Below, piece by piece: positions 41,430 to 53,329 of a stretch of 64,000 nucleotides of DNA. A program made the translations under genes and the position numbers. How positions within the stretch are numbered: the stretch's first letter is position 1; each line of letters begins with the position of its first letter. This DNA comes from Guadua angustifolia (taxonomy: Eukaryota > Streptophyta > Magnoliopsida > Poales > Poaceae). The stretch spans positions 12,366,463 through 12,430,462 of the forward strand of contig CM070514.1 in assembly GCA_036346375.1 (NCBI GenBank). The letters run 5' to 3'. A model generated the notes under the pieces. That model did not search any database and was not told the origin of the DNA. It was given only the letters and a program-made list of their open reading frames with translations.

Positions 41430-43060
41430 CTATGAACTTAATGACTTATTATTACCTTTCCTAGATGAAGATGCCCAGTCCTTGGAACAAATTAGAGCCT
41501 CAACCACCTCACGCTCTAGTTGACTCTGAAATGGATCAACAATACGTGCCCCAGCATTAAAAGCTGACTCTGAAGCAACAGTTGATACTTGAATAGCTAA
41601 CACATCACGGGCTAGTTGTGAGAGAACAGAAAATGTCCCTTGATGTGTGTTCCACCATGACAATATATCAAACCGTGCATCCTTACCACTAGGATCAACC
41701 CATCGAAGTGGTTTTTCTTTCATGTATACCTCCAATTTATTTATACCACCATGTGTTGTCAAAGTTGCATCCTCATACAAGAACTGTTCAATGTCAAAGT
41801 TGGCATCACCAAGTGGCTGAGAAGGTCCTTCTTTAGGATTAGACTTTGATGTTTTAGGTGTATTGGATTGGTAAGCTTCAAACAATTTTTTGACAACATC
41901 AATGAAGTGATTAACTTCATGGGTTGCCCTCTCATGATAAATCCTCCCCATAAAATATTCAACTAGCATTTTCTTGTATCTAGGATCAAGAAAGCATGCA
42001 ACAGCAAGAGCTATGTTGGACTTGTCCCAATACTTGTCATATTTGGCTTTCATAGCCTCTGCCATAGAAGATATATTATCATCAACACTATCACACCATT
42101 TTGCAAGTGCAATCTTAATCTCACAAAATTTCCACCAAAATAGGTTTGATGTTGAATATTGATTTCCAGAAAATATAAGAGTAACATCATTAAATTTTTG
42201 CAAACATTTGCATAGTAATTCTGCCATATCCCATTCTTCATATGTTGGAGCACACTTCTTATATTTATCCTTGTTCAAGTACAACAACCTATCAAAAGCC
42301 CTCCTATAGTAAATAGCTTGCTTTAGCATTTCATATATAGAGTTCCATCTTGTAGGCACATCTAAAGGAAGATCAGATTTGTTGTCTAAATCACATTCTG
42401 ATGCACACTTTTGAAATTCCTCCCATTGCAATGGAGAATTCTTCACAATTGCAATAGTAGCTCTAATATTTTGAACTGAAGATGCAATTAATTTCAAACC
42501 ATCTTGGGTAACAAGGTTTAGTATGTGGCAGAAACATCTCACATGAAAAAAGGCCCCATCACAAATCAAGGGAGAATGCTTATTAAGCTCAGTCACAACT
42601 TCTCTAACACATTTATCATTGGAGGATGCATTGCCTAGAGTAAGAGCAAATAACTTCTTCGCAATGTTCATAGACATGACACCCTTGACAAATTCATTTG
42701 CTAGATTAGTTCCTGTATGGCTCCCTTTGACATGACTGAATTTAACTATTCTTTTTTGCATACGCCAATTATCATCAATCCAATGCACAGTGATGCACAT
42801 ATAGCCTTTATTTTGATTAGACGTCCACATGTCCATAGTGGTAGAAAATCGACATGAAAGAGTTTTAAATTGTTTATACAACTTCTTTTCATCCCCAAAC
42901 ATTTCCAATATATCTTTTCTAGTGATTGTGCGAGACTTGAATGAAAAACCAGGACGTAGAGACTTGATGAAATCAACAAAGTACTCATGCTCAACCATAG
43001 CAAAGGGATATTCATGCATAACTATTGCCAAGTAGAACTTCCTTAGGCTAGCTTCAGCAT
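41430..43060 (-). pseudogene. hAT transposase, catalytic and dimerisation part
   Basis: 533 open residues from the nominal ATG at 43031, but coding starts upstream (YDAEASLRKFYLAIVMHEYP). It shows FVDFIKSLRPGF, the FSTTMDMWTSNQNKGYMCIT block with the second catalytic region, the CFCHILNLV block, LPLDVPTRWNSIYEML near residues 220-235, and the C-terminal hAT dimerisation domain (FDILSWWNTHQG, VSTVASESAF, VEALICSKDW). This is the RICESLEEPER/DAYSLEEPER-like family. An intact protein would bind the TIRs and cut and paste the element. It is separated from the BED part by a stop and a frame change, so it is a pseudogene as written. Confidence 0.9.
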
Positions 43061-43114
43061 CATACCTGTAAGTCTAAACAATTGCACTATTTGTTCACCT
43101 TCACCCTTCTCAAG

Positions 43115-43519
43115 TCAGAGTTGTTGTTGGCCTTGCTTTACAGCGTGCTTGAATTCCAAATGATTCCACAAGGCTTTCGTGCCCCTTGAGGTTTCACCTC
43201 TAGCTTTGTGCGGACATTTTTTGCATTTCACCCAAACTTGTTTCTCCTCCCCACCATCTTTTGTCTTAGCTATCACCTCATACTTAGTGTAGTGTTCCCA
43301 AACCTTAGAGGTACACTTCTTCTGCTTCTTTAGAGCAGGCTCAACTTCTCCCGTGGAGGTCTTAACAGAAACACCTCCCACTGCTGCGGCTGTCTCCAAG
43401 TCATATGCGACAAGTGCACTGTCATTCGGTGGTGGTAGCGCCGACTGGCTCATACCAACTATAGTAGGGGATGCTCCTGTGCTTCCACAAATGCTCGCAC
43501 TTCCACTTGCAGCATCCAT
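43115..43519 (-). pseudogene. hAT transposase N-terminal part with BED zinc finger
   Basis: 134 residues from an ATG at 43519. After a Ser/Thr-rich start it contains a BED finger: SKVWEHYTKYEVI, VWVKCKKCPHKARGETSRGT and LWNHLEFKHAV (C..C..H..H ligands), which would contact the transposon ends. A TGA at 43117-43115 ends the frame. Reading through, the frame continues LEKGEGEQIVQLFR until a frame change near 43062, after which the catalytic part begins. No GT-AG intron bridges this cleanly, so a nonsense codon and a small indel are the simplest explanation. Confidence 0.85.
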
Positions 43520-45453
43520 CTCAAGTTCTCAATGCCCTACATGTTACAAATAGCATCAAAACAAATTGTCATGCACAAAATGAAAATATTGAAGTAGTCG
43601 TGGATTTCACCTCAAAAACCGAAAGGGTAAGACTTACCATATATATGCTACCTCTAGGGCAAGGTCCTTTATGTGAAATCAAATTAAGTTGTGTCCTTAA
43701 GGGGCATAAATGAGTATATTAATTTGGGTCTTACATGGCACACAGTGTAGTCATGGAATCTCAGTATCTCACCAATAAATTAACATTATTGCTGCATACA
43801 TACAAATTAAATCTTTATAATACAAATTACATGGCACACAGTGTAGTCATGTTGAAGATACAGTTTATATGAAGACACAACAGGAGTACACAATCTTTAT
43901 AATACAGTAAAGAAATACCCTGAGCAAAGCAAATCTTTATATCTATAGCCTCCCAGGAGTACACAATCTTTATATCTATAGCCTCTCACGAAGTTTCTTC
44001 CAGATACTCCAGAAGCTATTTCCACGTATGCAAATCTGACGGCAACCTGAGAAACATCAGTTATACAATTAAAAAAAGGTGAAAAGCGCCAAACTAAAGC
44101 AAAGAAGCCAAATGACAGGATAAGAAATTCCAACCAAGGAAATATCTTCTTCGAAGATGAAACCACGCTACACGCTGGACATGTCATCTAAAGAAAATCA
44201 AGCAAGGCACATATCAACTCATGACAAAGCACTTCAAGATGCTAGTTTCAATTTCAACGTTAATCACTCGGGCTTTAATATGTCCGTAATCAATAGTTTA
44301 GATCATCTCACGTAAATATTTGTTTTCCATGTGTAAGAATGAAAAGAGTAAATGAACACCTACACAATTTGGATGGAAGTGTTCAATTGAGTATGCCGAT
44401 TGTGAATGCTCAAGGAAATTGAGTTGCGAATCTCATGCAAAGATAGAGGAAAAAATGCAATCATACCGTTGTTGATTGGAAGTACTCTTCTAGGTCCAGC
44501 CCTTGCTCAAAAAGATTCAGATACATACGCAGTTCATGCATTAGTGTGATAGTGAACACCACTTCATGGTGAATAAAAGTTAAAAGGGTAAAGAGTGTTC
44601 TATATTACTTCTCACATTCCATAGTGTAAAACATTAATGGCTTAATGCTCAAATTACAAGATGTTGCAAAAGAAAACCAATACTTGATACCTGAGCTGCT
44701 TTTGCTCTATACTTATTTGATCTTACCTAAGTAACATCAAAATATTCGAGCACCAGTATGAGCTTACCCTTTTCGTACTCCAGTGCTTGAAGTATCATCT
44801 CAAGTTCTCAACCTTCAAACATAAAATAAAGAAACGAAAGGTTACTTCTCTGTAAAGGAAAACACTAGATCCAAAAGTCGATGTCTATCTAGGTCCTATT
44901 TGATTCTCCACACTGGGACCCAACTAAGTTAATCACACTTTCAAGTTATGACATTGTTGGTTTAATGATCTCACCAATTGACATCTAATAGCCTGGAACA
45001 AGTGCTTATCTTCTATCTGTTAATGCATTAGCAGGTCAACAGTTCATAGTCCAAGTACATTGGCTCTTAAAGATACACATCTATAACGATTTGCTGGGAA
45101 AAATAATGATGTAGCTGGCCAAAAAATTGAACCTTGTCAAAATCTTTGACAACCTTTGCTTCCAAAGAGGTATTCTCCTCATACTCCATCCATAGTTCAC
45201 GAATTTCTCCTCATACTGCATATAAATGTATAAGGGCAAAGAACAATACCAAAACTCGTTAGTCTGTCTACTTTCGTGATTGCACTGACAAACAAATGTT
45301 GGATGGTAAAACATGTCCATTTAAGCAATAGCAACAGAAGGATGAATATGGCTTAAAGGATGGATAACAAGCATTAGAGATGGAATCAATATTCATAGCA
45401 TTTAAAGGAATAGGGTATTCAGAGAAACGAATCTTGGCTCTTACCTCTTCGCC
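43520..45453. other. hAT element 5' region, no further gene
   Basis: Between the transposase start and the minisatellite no protein is recognisable; short frames such as 43897-44187 match nothing known. It probably holds leader exons and introns of the transposase transcript. Confidence 0.45.
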
Positions 45454-45640
45454 GGATGGGTTGGGGATGGCGGGGCCGCAACCGACTGGAGCCTGGAGCA
45501 GGTGATGCGGCTGTCGGATGGGTTGGGGACGGCGGGGCCGCAACCGGCTGGAGCCTAGAGGAGGCGATGTGGCCGCTAGATGGGTTGGGGACGGCGAGGC
45601 TGCAACTGGCTATAGGAGGCGATGCGGCCAGCTGTAGGAG
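45454..45640. repeat. 62-bp GC-rich tandem repeat near the hAT 5' end
   Basis: Units start GGATGGGTTGGGG(A/G) at 45454, 45516 and 45578 (period 62 bp). Each contains GCGGGGC(C/T)GCAAC and GATG(C/T)GGC. A shorter GTAGGAGGCGATGCGGCC repeat follows to about 45660. It sits upstream of the transposase, between it and the right TIR. Confidence 0.72.
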
Positions 45641-46064
45641 GCGATGCGGCCGGCTGGACGGCGGCGATGACTGGGGACTGGCCGACTGGGGACTAGGGTT
45701 GGAGGCAGCGCGGGAGATGGGGACTGGGGTCGAAACTCGGAGGCGGCCCAACTCTCGTGGATTTTGGAATTTGGACAGGACGGTGACGGGTCACGGGGTC
45801 AGTACCTCAGCTCAGCGGGTGTGGGTGTGGTTTTTAATTGGATCGTTATCCAGATATATCCGAATAAAATTACGGATATATCCGAATCCGATGGATAGTT
45901 CTGTTCCGAATCCGTTTCCATATCCGAAAAAACTATCCGAATCCGTATCCGATATCCGAAAAAAAACCCGGATATTCAAAATTACGCTCCGAATTGTATC
46001 CGAATTTATACGGACGGACGGACGGTCGGGAATTATCCGCTCCGTTTGCACCCCTAGAGGCAAC

Positions 46065-46777
46065 CACCGACTCATCAATCCGTATCCAGAACACCATCTC
46101 CACTATATTTTCCATCATAGTTCATCCTCGACTTATCCGTTCTTGTAATTATTTATCAATTGGTGTAATCAGAATGTCGGTAACATCTTTATTAATACAT
46201 CTGTGTTATTTTCATATTGTTATCATTATTTTCTTCATTATTTGTGCGTGTTCACTTCCTAAATTCCGGTAAATTGGTAAGAAAATGCCAAAATTATAAA
46301 ATTTTGCCACTAACCTTAACCCAGAACCGAAAGTTATATTTTTGGAACTTATTTTGTAGAATTAGATAGAAATCACATTGAAAACACTAAAAGAACGTTG
46401 TAGGCCCACATGGGCTAAAGACCACTTATAAACAAGCCCTAGGCTTGCTAGCGCAGTCCAGCACTAGCCCGTGCACTGCCTTTCTACTCCATGTTCTCAT
46501 GCAAAGAACCTTCTAAATGTCCCTAAAAATCATGAGTTCACATCAACTCGGGAAATGATCAACTTGCACGTGAAGAAAACAGACTTTTCTTAATTTTTGG
46601 AAACCAATCTTTTGGAAGCTGAACCAACCTCAACTGGTTAGAGCCTGGCCTGGTTGCACTCTAAGACTGAAAGGATCAACCGCCGCTAGACTCTGAATTA
46701 GAGACTGGTGTGTCTCGGCGCTAGAAGCCTAGCGCCATGAGGTGCTGACCAAACCCCTCCTCCCATAAAAAGGGCAC
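46065..46777. other. Flank between hAT and Tekay elements, possibly old LTR
   Basis: No coding sequence. A TATA-like CCCATAAAAAGGGC at about 46763 lies just before the Tekay insertion point, and CTATATATAGG at about 40302 just before the hAT insertion point. Both host stretches look like promoter parts of older LTRs, but borders cannot be drawn. Confidence 0.35.
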
Positions 46778-46782
46778 CCCTC

Positions 46783-49700
46783 TGTAACGTCCCGAATTTT
46801 GGCCAGATTTTAAATTTTGGAGTTATTTGAATTTTTATGAATTAATCAACCTTTATTTGCATTTAATTGCATTTAATTGAATTTATCTAATTTTTCTGGG
46901 ATTTATTGGATTTAATTGGAATTTATTTATATCATTTTCTCTTGAGTAATTAAATACCAGAAAATGTAATTATCAAAAATTAAAACTAATATTTTATTTT
47001 AGCTCAAAATGCTCTAAAATATTTTCTAGAATTTTTCTAGAATTTTTCGGGTATTTTTAGTGCCCCAAATAAATACTTTGAATTTCGCTTTATTTTTATT
47101 CAGAAACCCGAAAATGGTTAGCTACAGTGTTGGGCCGCCCAACACTGTGCTCGCGACGGGAAAAACCCTAATCGCCGCTGATCTGGACCGCTCGGATCGA
47201 TCCAACGGCCGACGGACCGGACGACTCGAGATCAGGCGCGATCGACCGCACCGCCGTCTCCTGTTGGCCGCCGCGATTTGCCGGTGATTTGCGCGAGTTC
47301 CAAGGCATGTCCGGGAGAAAGAAGTACACCCCCGAGCTCAGCACTTCCCTCCGGTCATTTCCCCTCATCTCTCTCGCCACCATCCAACAGAGCACGCGAT
47401 TAGCTCGCCAGAGTTCACACTCTTCCCGCTTCGGTTTTCTTTTCGTGGTTCGCCGTGTTCGCTGCTCGCCGCAGCCGAGACCTTCCCGAAGTTCCTCGTG
47501 ATCACGCCAAGACCGCTGGGTTACCTCTTCCGACCGGAGGCACACGGAACGCCGCGCTGCGGTCATCTTCCTAAGTCCGCGCACCCGCCGCCAAGATCTT
47601 CATCGACTCGCGGCAACCTCACCGCTCGATCTTCATCCGACGCCCAAGGTAACGCCACGAGGCTTGTTAATGCAGTATCGCCGTAGACTTTGCGCCGCCT
47701 TGATTCAATCCAACGGTCGAGAGTCAATCGTATGCGTGGCTTGATGGTTCGTCGCCGTGGTGTCACTCGTTGGTCCAGTATCGCGCGGGCCCACTTGTCG
47801 CTGGGAGGATCACGGCCGTGGTCAAGGGCGTCGCGGACGTCATCCGGCCCACCTGTCCGGGCCGAGGGCGACGTGGTTCACTCGTGCCGACACGGTCGAG
47901 CCGTGGGAAATTAGTCGAAAATCAGTGGAAAATAGAGGATTAATTCGGTTTATTCTTTTATGAATTTTTAGAATATTGTAAAGGCTATAACTTTTGCGTT
48001 TTAACTCGGATTTGAGTGATTCCAGTGTCCAAAAATTTGTAAAAATGTGAACTATTTAATGGTGATTTTTATTTTATTTTTAGAATTTATCTTACTGTCT
48101 GTATAGTGTGTTTATTGTGTGCTTGCTTGTGCCGAGTAGACTCCGAGTCGCCGGGTTTCGTCGAGGGAGAATTTGAAGACCTGTCGCAGAACCTCGACTG
48201 TAACCAACTCCTCTTCAAGGCAAGTCATGCTTTGACCATATTGCCCTAGAATTTAAAATATATTTTGATTCAACTATTGTATGCTATGTTAAGTATAAAT
48301 GATGTTGTTTAAATGGGATCAATAGTTACAATACCCATCTTGTTTATGCCACCTTGATTATAATGTTTATAGGCCCTGAAATCCTTGTCCACCCTAAGAT
48401 GTTTAATATGTTGGTTATTAATATGACGCCAACACGGAGGCTAGACCGTGATAGTTGCTTAGTCCGCTTGGCGCGATGAATGAATTTTAAATAACAAATG
48501 AATATTGCCTAAACAATTATGGAACGATTTTTGTAAAAGTACGATGATGTCATATGATGGAATTGGGATAGTAACCGTGTGGTGCTATTCGTGAATTGAT
48601 GTGAACAATGGCATGTGTTGCTTAAATATAAACATGGGGTGGGGAAATGTTTTGGACCAAGGTGGCAAGAAGGCTTCGTGCTGTGGGCCTGTGGCAATGG
48701 GTCGATGAAAGAATGTGAAGGCTGTGTCGAGATGAATAAAATGGTTGTCTTGTTCGTGATGCTTAAGGACTTAACCTTGCGAGCCTTTGAACTGAAGTTC
48801 CGTGTACAACCACTTGTCCTAATGGGACGGACCTAGTTAAGTAGGTTTCGACCTCTTTCCTTTGAAACCTTCGGGTGACAAGGCACATCAAGTAATCAGG
48901 GAAGCGACTGTGCTACGGCTTGGTACCCATTCAACTAAGTATTTGCTCTGCCTAAACTTCGCCTGAGTGAGGGAAGTGTTAGAAGGAAGTGTCTGAGGGG
49001 TTCATCGGTCAAATGTTAGTCTCTGAAAGACTTTGTTACAATCAATCGCTCAGGTGGTGAACGATCAGATCCTCGTGGGTAAAGTGTACAGACCTCCGCA
49101 GAGTGTGTGTGTGAATCTATTCAATAGCCGTGTCCGCAGATCGACATTGCTCGGTGATTACAAATAAGGGTTAGATTTTATAAATAAAAGATGTGGGATG
49201 GGTGGTCGTGTCAAGGAATCAAATTAGGGCTGTGCCAAAACCCTTGGAAAAGAATTGAGAAATTAATTATTCATAATATTGATTTTATCGCCTTCAATCT
49301 AATAAGGATTACCTATTAAAAGAAGTGTCGCTTATGCAAAATAACCAAATAAGCCTTTCTTTGGAATAAGCCATGCATGTAGTAATAGAACCGCATTGTG
49401 CATGACTTGTTGAGTATGTGTATACTCACCCTTGCATCGACAAAAACCTCGAAGAAGAAGAAGCCGTGCAGTTTGGAATGAAGAGTTCGTCAAGGCCGGG
49501 AGGACTAAGGGTTGGGCCGCACTCAAGAGTTCGTGGTCATGAAGAGTTCATCGCTTTACTTTTGCTTCCGCCGATAAACCCGCTTATTTGATATTTATCG
49601 CTGCGTGTGGCATCGTAAGGTGGCCATAAGGCCATGTAACTCGTTATTATTAATGATTGAAGTACTTTATTTACTTAATTCATTGTGTATGATTGTGGTA

Positions 49701-49791
49701 CTTCAACCTGCTTATCCTGTGTACTAGCGTGATCCTCGACTAGTACGGAATACACAGAGTGTCCGAATCCGTGAAAATTCGGGGCACGACA
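46783..49791 (+). repeat. 5' LTR of the Tekay element
   Basis: 3009 bp. It contains an 11-bp-arm hairpin at 47124-47148 (ACAGTGTTGGG-CCG-CCCAACACTGT) and the conserved late-LTR phrase GGTAAAGTGTACAGACCTC near 49079. The rest has no gene; frames at 47060-47960 are shadows of GC-rich sequence. Confidence 0.92.
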
Positions 49792-49795
49792 GGGA

Positions 49796-49807
49796 TGGTA
49801 TCAGAGC
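49796..49807 (+). other. Primer-binding site (tRNA-iMet) of the Tekay element
   Basis: TGGTATCAGAGC, an exact match to the standard plant initiator-Met primer site, four bases after the LTR end. Confidence 0.9.
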
Positions 49808-49989
49808 CATACTGACTGTAGGACTTGACCCTAGTTAGACTGGCCGTTTTAATGGAGTCCAAATTAATTTCTAAAGAATAAAATCTGACAAGAATAATCA
49901 ATGAAATCTTGACTCATCTCTTCTTCTTTACTTCATACCTCGCAGTATTTTTGCTATTACTTTCGTGTTCTTTAAAAATTTGTTGTTCG

Positions 49990-50720
49990 ACGCGCTGTTT
50001 TGGCGGAGATGCGATGGTTCACTCCTTTGGAGAGCGCCACGGTGGCTACGTTGCGAGCTCGGAGGATGCTCCTGTGTTGGGAGGTTGACCGACCACTCTA
50101 CAAGTCCCGCACCGATAGTCAACGGATCGCCGTGGATGGGAGACGACTCGACCTTGTACGCCGGGAGCACGCTCGCGTTAGTCGTCCGCTGCCGCGGTGA
50201 AGCGAGCAGCCACGAGGCGGGCATACAGAGTGTGCCCGAAGTTGCGCCAGGCCGGATCAGCCGGGACCACGGCTTTGAGAGTGGGATACCGCCTTCGTGT
50301 GCACTCAAGACGCTGGTGGACTGCAGTTCGCTGACTGGAGGATGACGCCGCTGTCAGACACTGGGCAAAGTTCGCCACGACAGAGGAGGTGATGGACGCC
50401 ACGACTACGGAGCTGCAGGCCGCTTCATCTGCGTTCTGGAGGAGACCGAGGAGGCCTTACGAGAGACCCGCATGCACGCTGCTCAGAGGATCGCCGTGGA
50501 GGAGGCTCTTTACGGCAGGGAGAGCTGACGCGTCATGGAGCTCGACGACGACGACGAGGAGGAGCAGCCGCCAGCCAGGCGCCGAGACCAAGCATGTGGA
50601 GCCCCAATTTGCGCCAAGGGGAGGGCATGGGGACCGGTTTGCCTCGATGCCGCTCACCCGCGGTTTACGTGATCGGCGAGCGAGCCGGGTTGGCTCGATG
50701 AGTGATGCTTTGTCGTAATA
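49990..50720 (+). pseudogene. Pre-gag coding remnant of the Tekay element
   Basis: About 50430-50600 reads, in plus frames, VLEETEEALRETRMHAAQRI, AVEEALYGRES, a stop, then VMELDDDDEEEQPPARRRDQ. The upstream part (50000-50200) has ARRMLLCWEVDRPLYKSR. These look like a broken frame, partly helical and partly acidic, lying between the primer site and gag. I do not recognise a named domain; it may be an N-terminal extension of gag. Confidence 0.4.
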
Positions 50721-50999
50721 TCTGTGGCCGCCTTTTATGCTGAGACTCGATTGTTTTGAGTCGCGTCTTTATTTCCTAACTTTAGTATGGCGTTGTAATG
50801 AACAATTGATGTGATGGTTGTGATTGTCGATGGTTACATAGTCCTTAGACTATGTACTAAACCATACTTAATTATTATTTATGCTTGAATGCTTAATGGT
50901 TCTATTTAAGTTACACTGCTTCCCGTGATAAGTTCCATACTGTCTATTCTTTTCCTCTTATCTCTAAAACCCAAGAATCAACAGATGGTGAACACTGCA

Positions 51000-52225
51000 A
51001 CAACGGAGCAGAGGCGGTGGATCACGCCACGCGAGGCGATCAGACTATACACCGCCACCCAGCAAAGACCGCCAAGGATATGCAGAACTTAGGCGATTTC
51101 GCAAAGACAAACGCAGCTTAATGCAAACAATGATGACAAAGATAACAACAAAGACTCAAAGCCGCCGCTAACAACCAAGATGTGAATAATGGGCCACGTC
51201 CGTACTCAAGATTATCTGAATTTATGAGGACCCGACCGCCCACATTCTCGGGCAATGCCAGTCCACTCGAGGCAGATGATTGGTTGAGAACTATCGAAAG
51301 GAAATTGCACATAACCCAGTGTGAAGGACATGAGAGGGTGCTTTATGCCTCTCACCAGCTTGAGGGAACAGCAGCTGAATGGTGGGAGAATTATCAAGCT
51401 GTCCGCAGAGAACCCACAGAGATTACTTGGGAGGAATTCACCCTAGCTTTTCGTCAATACCATGTGCCGGAGGGTATTATGGAGCCGAAAAGGAGGAATT
51501 TCGAGCTCAAGCAAGGAGGCCAGCAAAGGTCGAATTATCTCAATAAATTCACTCGCTAGCACGCTATGCACCGGATGACGAGCGACAGACAAAGCAAGGC
51601 GCCTCGCTTCATGAAGGGACTTAACACAGATGCGGTGGGACTAATTACCCACACTTTCCGGATTTTCAAGGCGGTGAACAAGGCGCTCATATCGAAGACA
51701 AGCGCAAAGAATCGACGACAATCGCAAACGCCGCATGGCTCGCAAGGAGGACGCTCAGGTCATCGAAACAAAAATGATACCCCAAAGAATTCACCGATTC
51801 CAGCCAGGAACAAGGTCGACGCCGCCACCAATGCCAAGACCACGGACAAACCCTCGAGACTCCCATCGTAATTAATAATCGTAATAGTGGAAATCAAGAA
51901 TGGCGTGAAGGCGCCGCTACAATCGCAACGAGACGGGCATTTCGCCAATGCGTGCCCAAAGAAAGGAGGCGTGACGCCAGTACGCTTCAATCTAGGGAGC
52001 ACCCCAGCTAAGACCCCTACCCAAGGAGAAAGCCGAGTACCTGCTCAAGCTGGAGCTACGCCACAGGCATTCACACGAGGCCGATTAATCATATCTCCGC
52101 AGCATTTAAGTCCACAATGCTACGGACGCCGTGGTTTCGGTAAGTTCCTAGTCAACTGCCGGCTACCGTACTATTTGATTCAGAGCCAGATTCGCTCGCT
52201 TTCGAGATTTTGCCGTGACAAATGA
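51000..52225 (+). pseudogene. gag: Tekay gag with remnant zinc knuckle
   Basis: The capsid core is open at 51182-51559: RPPTFSGNASPLEADDWLRT, IERKLHITQCEGHERVLYAS, HQLEGTAAEWWENYQ, ITWEEFTLAFRQYHVPEGIM. This is a clear Retrotrans_gag domain. A stop at 51557-51559 and frame changes follow. A fragment GHFANACPKKG near 51937 keeps the His and last Cys of a CCHC knuckle; the first two Cys are not readable. The product would form the particle; it is broken as written. Confidence 0.8.
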
Positions 52226-52229
52226 TCCG

Positions 52230-53318
52230 GATATTGTTAACCTTAAGAGTACACTCCTAGTTCAATCTCGATCCCAACTCCGTTCTCGTGTCGGATGTTC
52301 CGAGTTAAGCTACTAATAAAAGGAGTAGAGTTCCTAGCTAACCTTATTATATTAGATACCCAAACCCCGGATGTTATCCCGGGAATGGATTGGTTGACTA
52401 AACATAAGGTCAGATTAGACCTGTGGACGGAGAGTTGTGTCTATTGAGAGCCCCAAGGTAGGAAAGTGGAATTTCAAGCAAAGGGGGCCGAGGAGGGCAA
52501 TTGTTGGTAAACAATTTGGAGACTGTCAAGATAAGAGATGTACCAAATGGTCGATGAATACCCAGATGTTTTTCCCGAGGAATTACAGAATGCCACCGCA
52601 TGAGACATAGAGTTCAGAATTGACTTAGTACCGGAACAAAGACCGATAGCAAAGAGGCTATATCGGATGTCTACCAAGAGTTGGTAGAAATGAAAAGCAA
52701 ATTGAGGAGTTGTTGGAAAAGGATTTATCGAGACCAAGCTCGTCACCTTGGGGAGCACCGGTTCTATTTGTTAAGAAAAAGGATGGGAGCTTTTGATGTG
52801 TATAGACTATCGCAAGACTTAACTAAGTGACAATAAAGAATAAATAATTCACATTCCGAATAGATGATCTTTTCGATCAATTAAGAGGAGCAGGAGTATT
52901 CTCCAAGATTGACCTTAGATCAGGATATCACCAGCTGAAAATCAAGATAGAGGACATACCCAAGACCGCATTTTCCTCAAGATATGGACATTATGAGTTC
53001 ACCGTTATGTCATTTGGATTGACCAATGCGCCCGCATACTTCATGAACTTGATGAATAAAGTATTTATGGAATACCTAGATAAATTTGTAGTGGTGTTCA
53101 TCGATGATATATTGGTTTATTCAAGGACGGATGAAGAGCACGCCCAACATTTGAGATTAGTGTTGGAAAAGCTAAGGGAGCAACGGTTGTATGCAAAGTT
53201 TAGTAAGTGCAATTTCTGGAAGAGTAAGGTAGATTTCTTAGGGCATGTCATGACAGCCGAAGGGATCGCAGTGGACCCAAGCAAGGTTGAGACAGATGCT
53301 ACATTGGGAGTCGCTTAG
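52230..53318 (+). pseudogene. pol: Tekay protease end and reverse transcriptase
   Basis: Protease is represented by LDTQTPDVIPGMDWLTKHK near 52355. The RT begins near 52615 with LVPEQRPIAKRLYRM and SSPWGAPVLFVKKKDGS, then has stops around 52795-52850. It resumes with VFSKIDLRSGYHQLKI and the open frame 53007-53318: MSFGLTNAPAYFMNLMNKVF, then VVVFIDDILVYSR with the catalytic IDD box, and KCNFWKSKVDFLGHV. The copy has at least three breaks in this stretch. Confidence 0.83.
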
Positions 53319-53329
53319 CACAAGCAAGT

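Larger units (their letters stand above)
40354..46056 (-). mobile_element. hAT transposon, full length, with broken transposase
   Basis: 5703 bp with ends TAGGGGTGCAAACGGAGCGG and its exact complement ending CACCCCTA at 46056. The 8-bp duplication GAGGCAAC is perfect (40346-40353 and 46057-46064). Both ends carry subterminal CGGATA/TATCCGAA words (40370-40540 and 45850-46015). The transposase is on the minus strand (41430-43519). Perfect TIRs and TSD point to a fairly recent insertion; the element could be moved by a related active transposase even though its own gene is interrupted. Confidence 0.93.

Noticed and set aside
45456..46148. 230-residue plus-strand frame at the hAT right end
   Set aside because: It spans the 62-bp tandem repeat, the subterminal repeats and the TIR and TSD of the element.
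47060..47963. Several 60-138 residue frames inside the Tekay 5' LTR
   Set aside because: GC-rich LTR sequence; the equivalent frames in the 3' LTR are shifted and do not agree.
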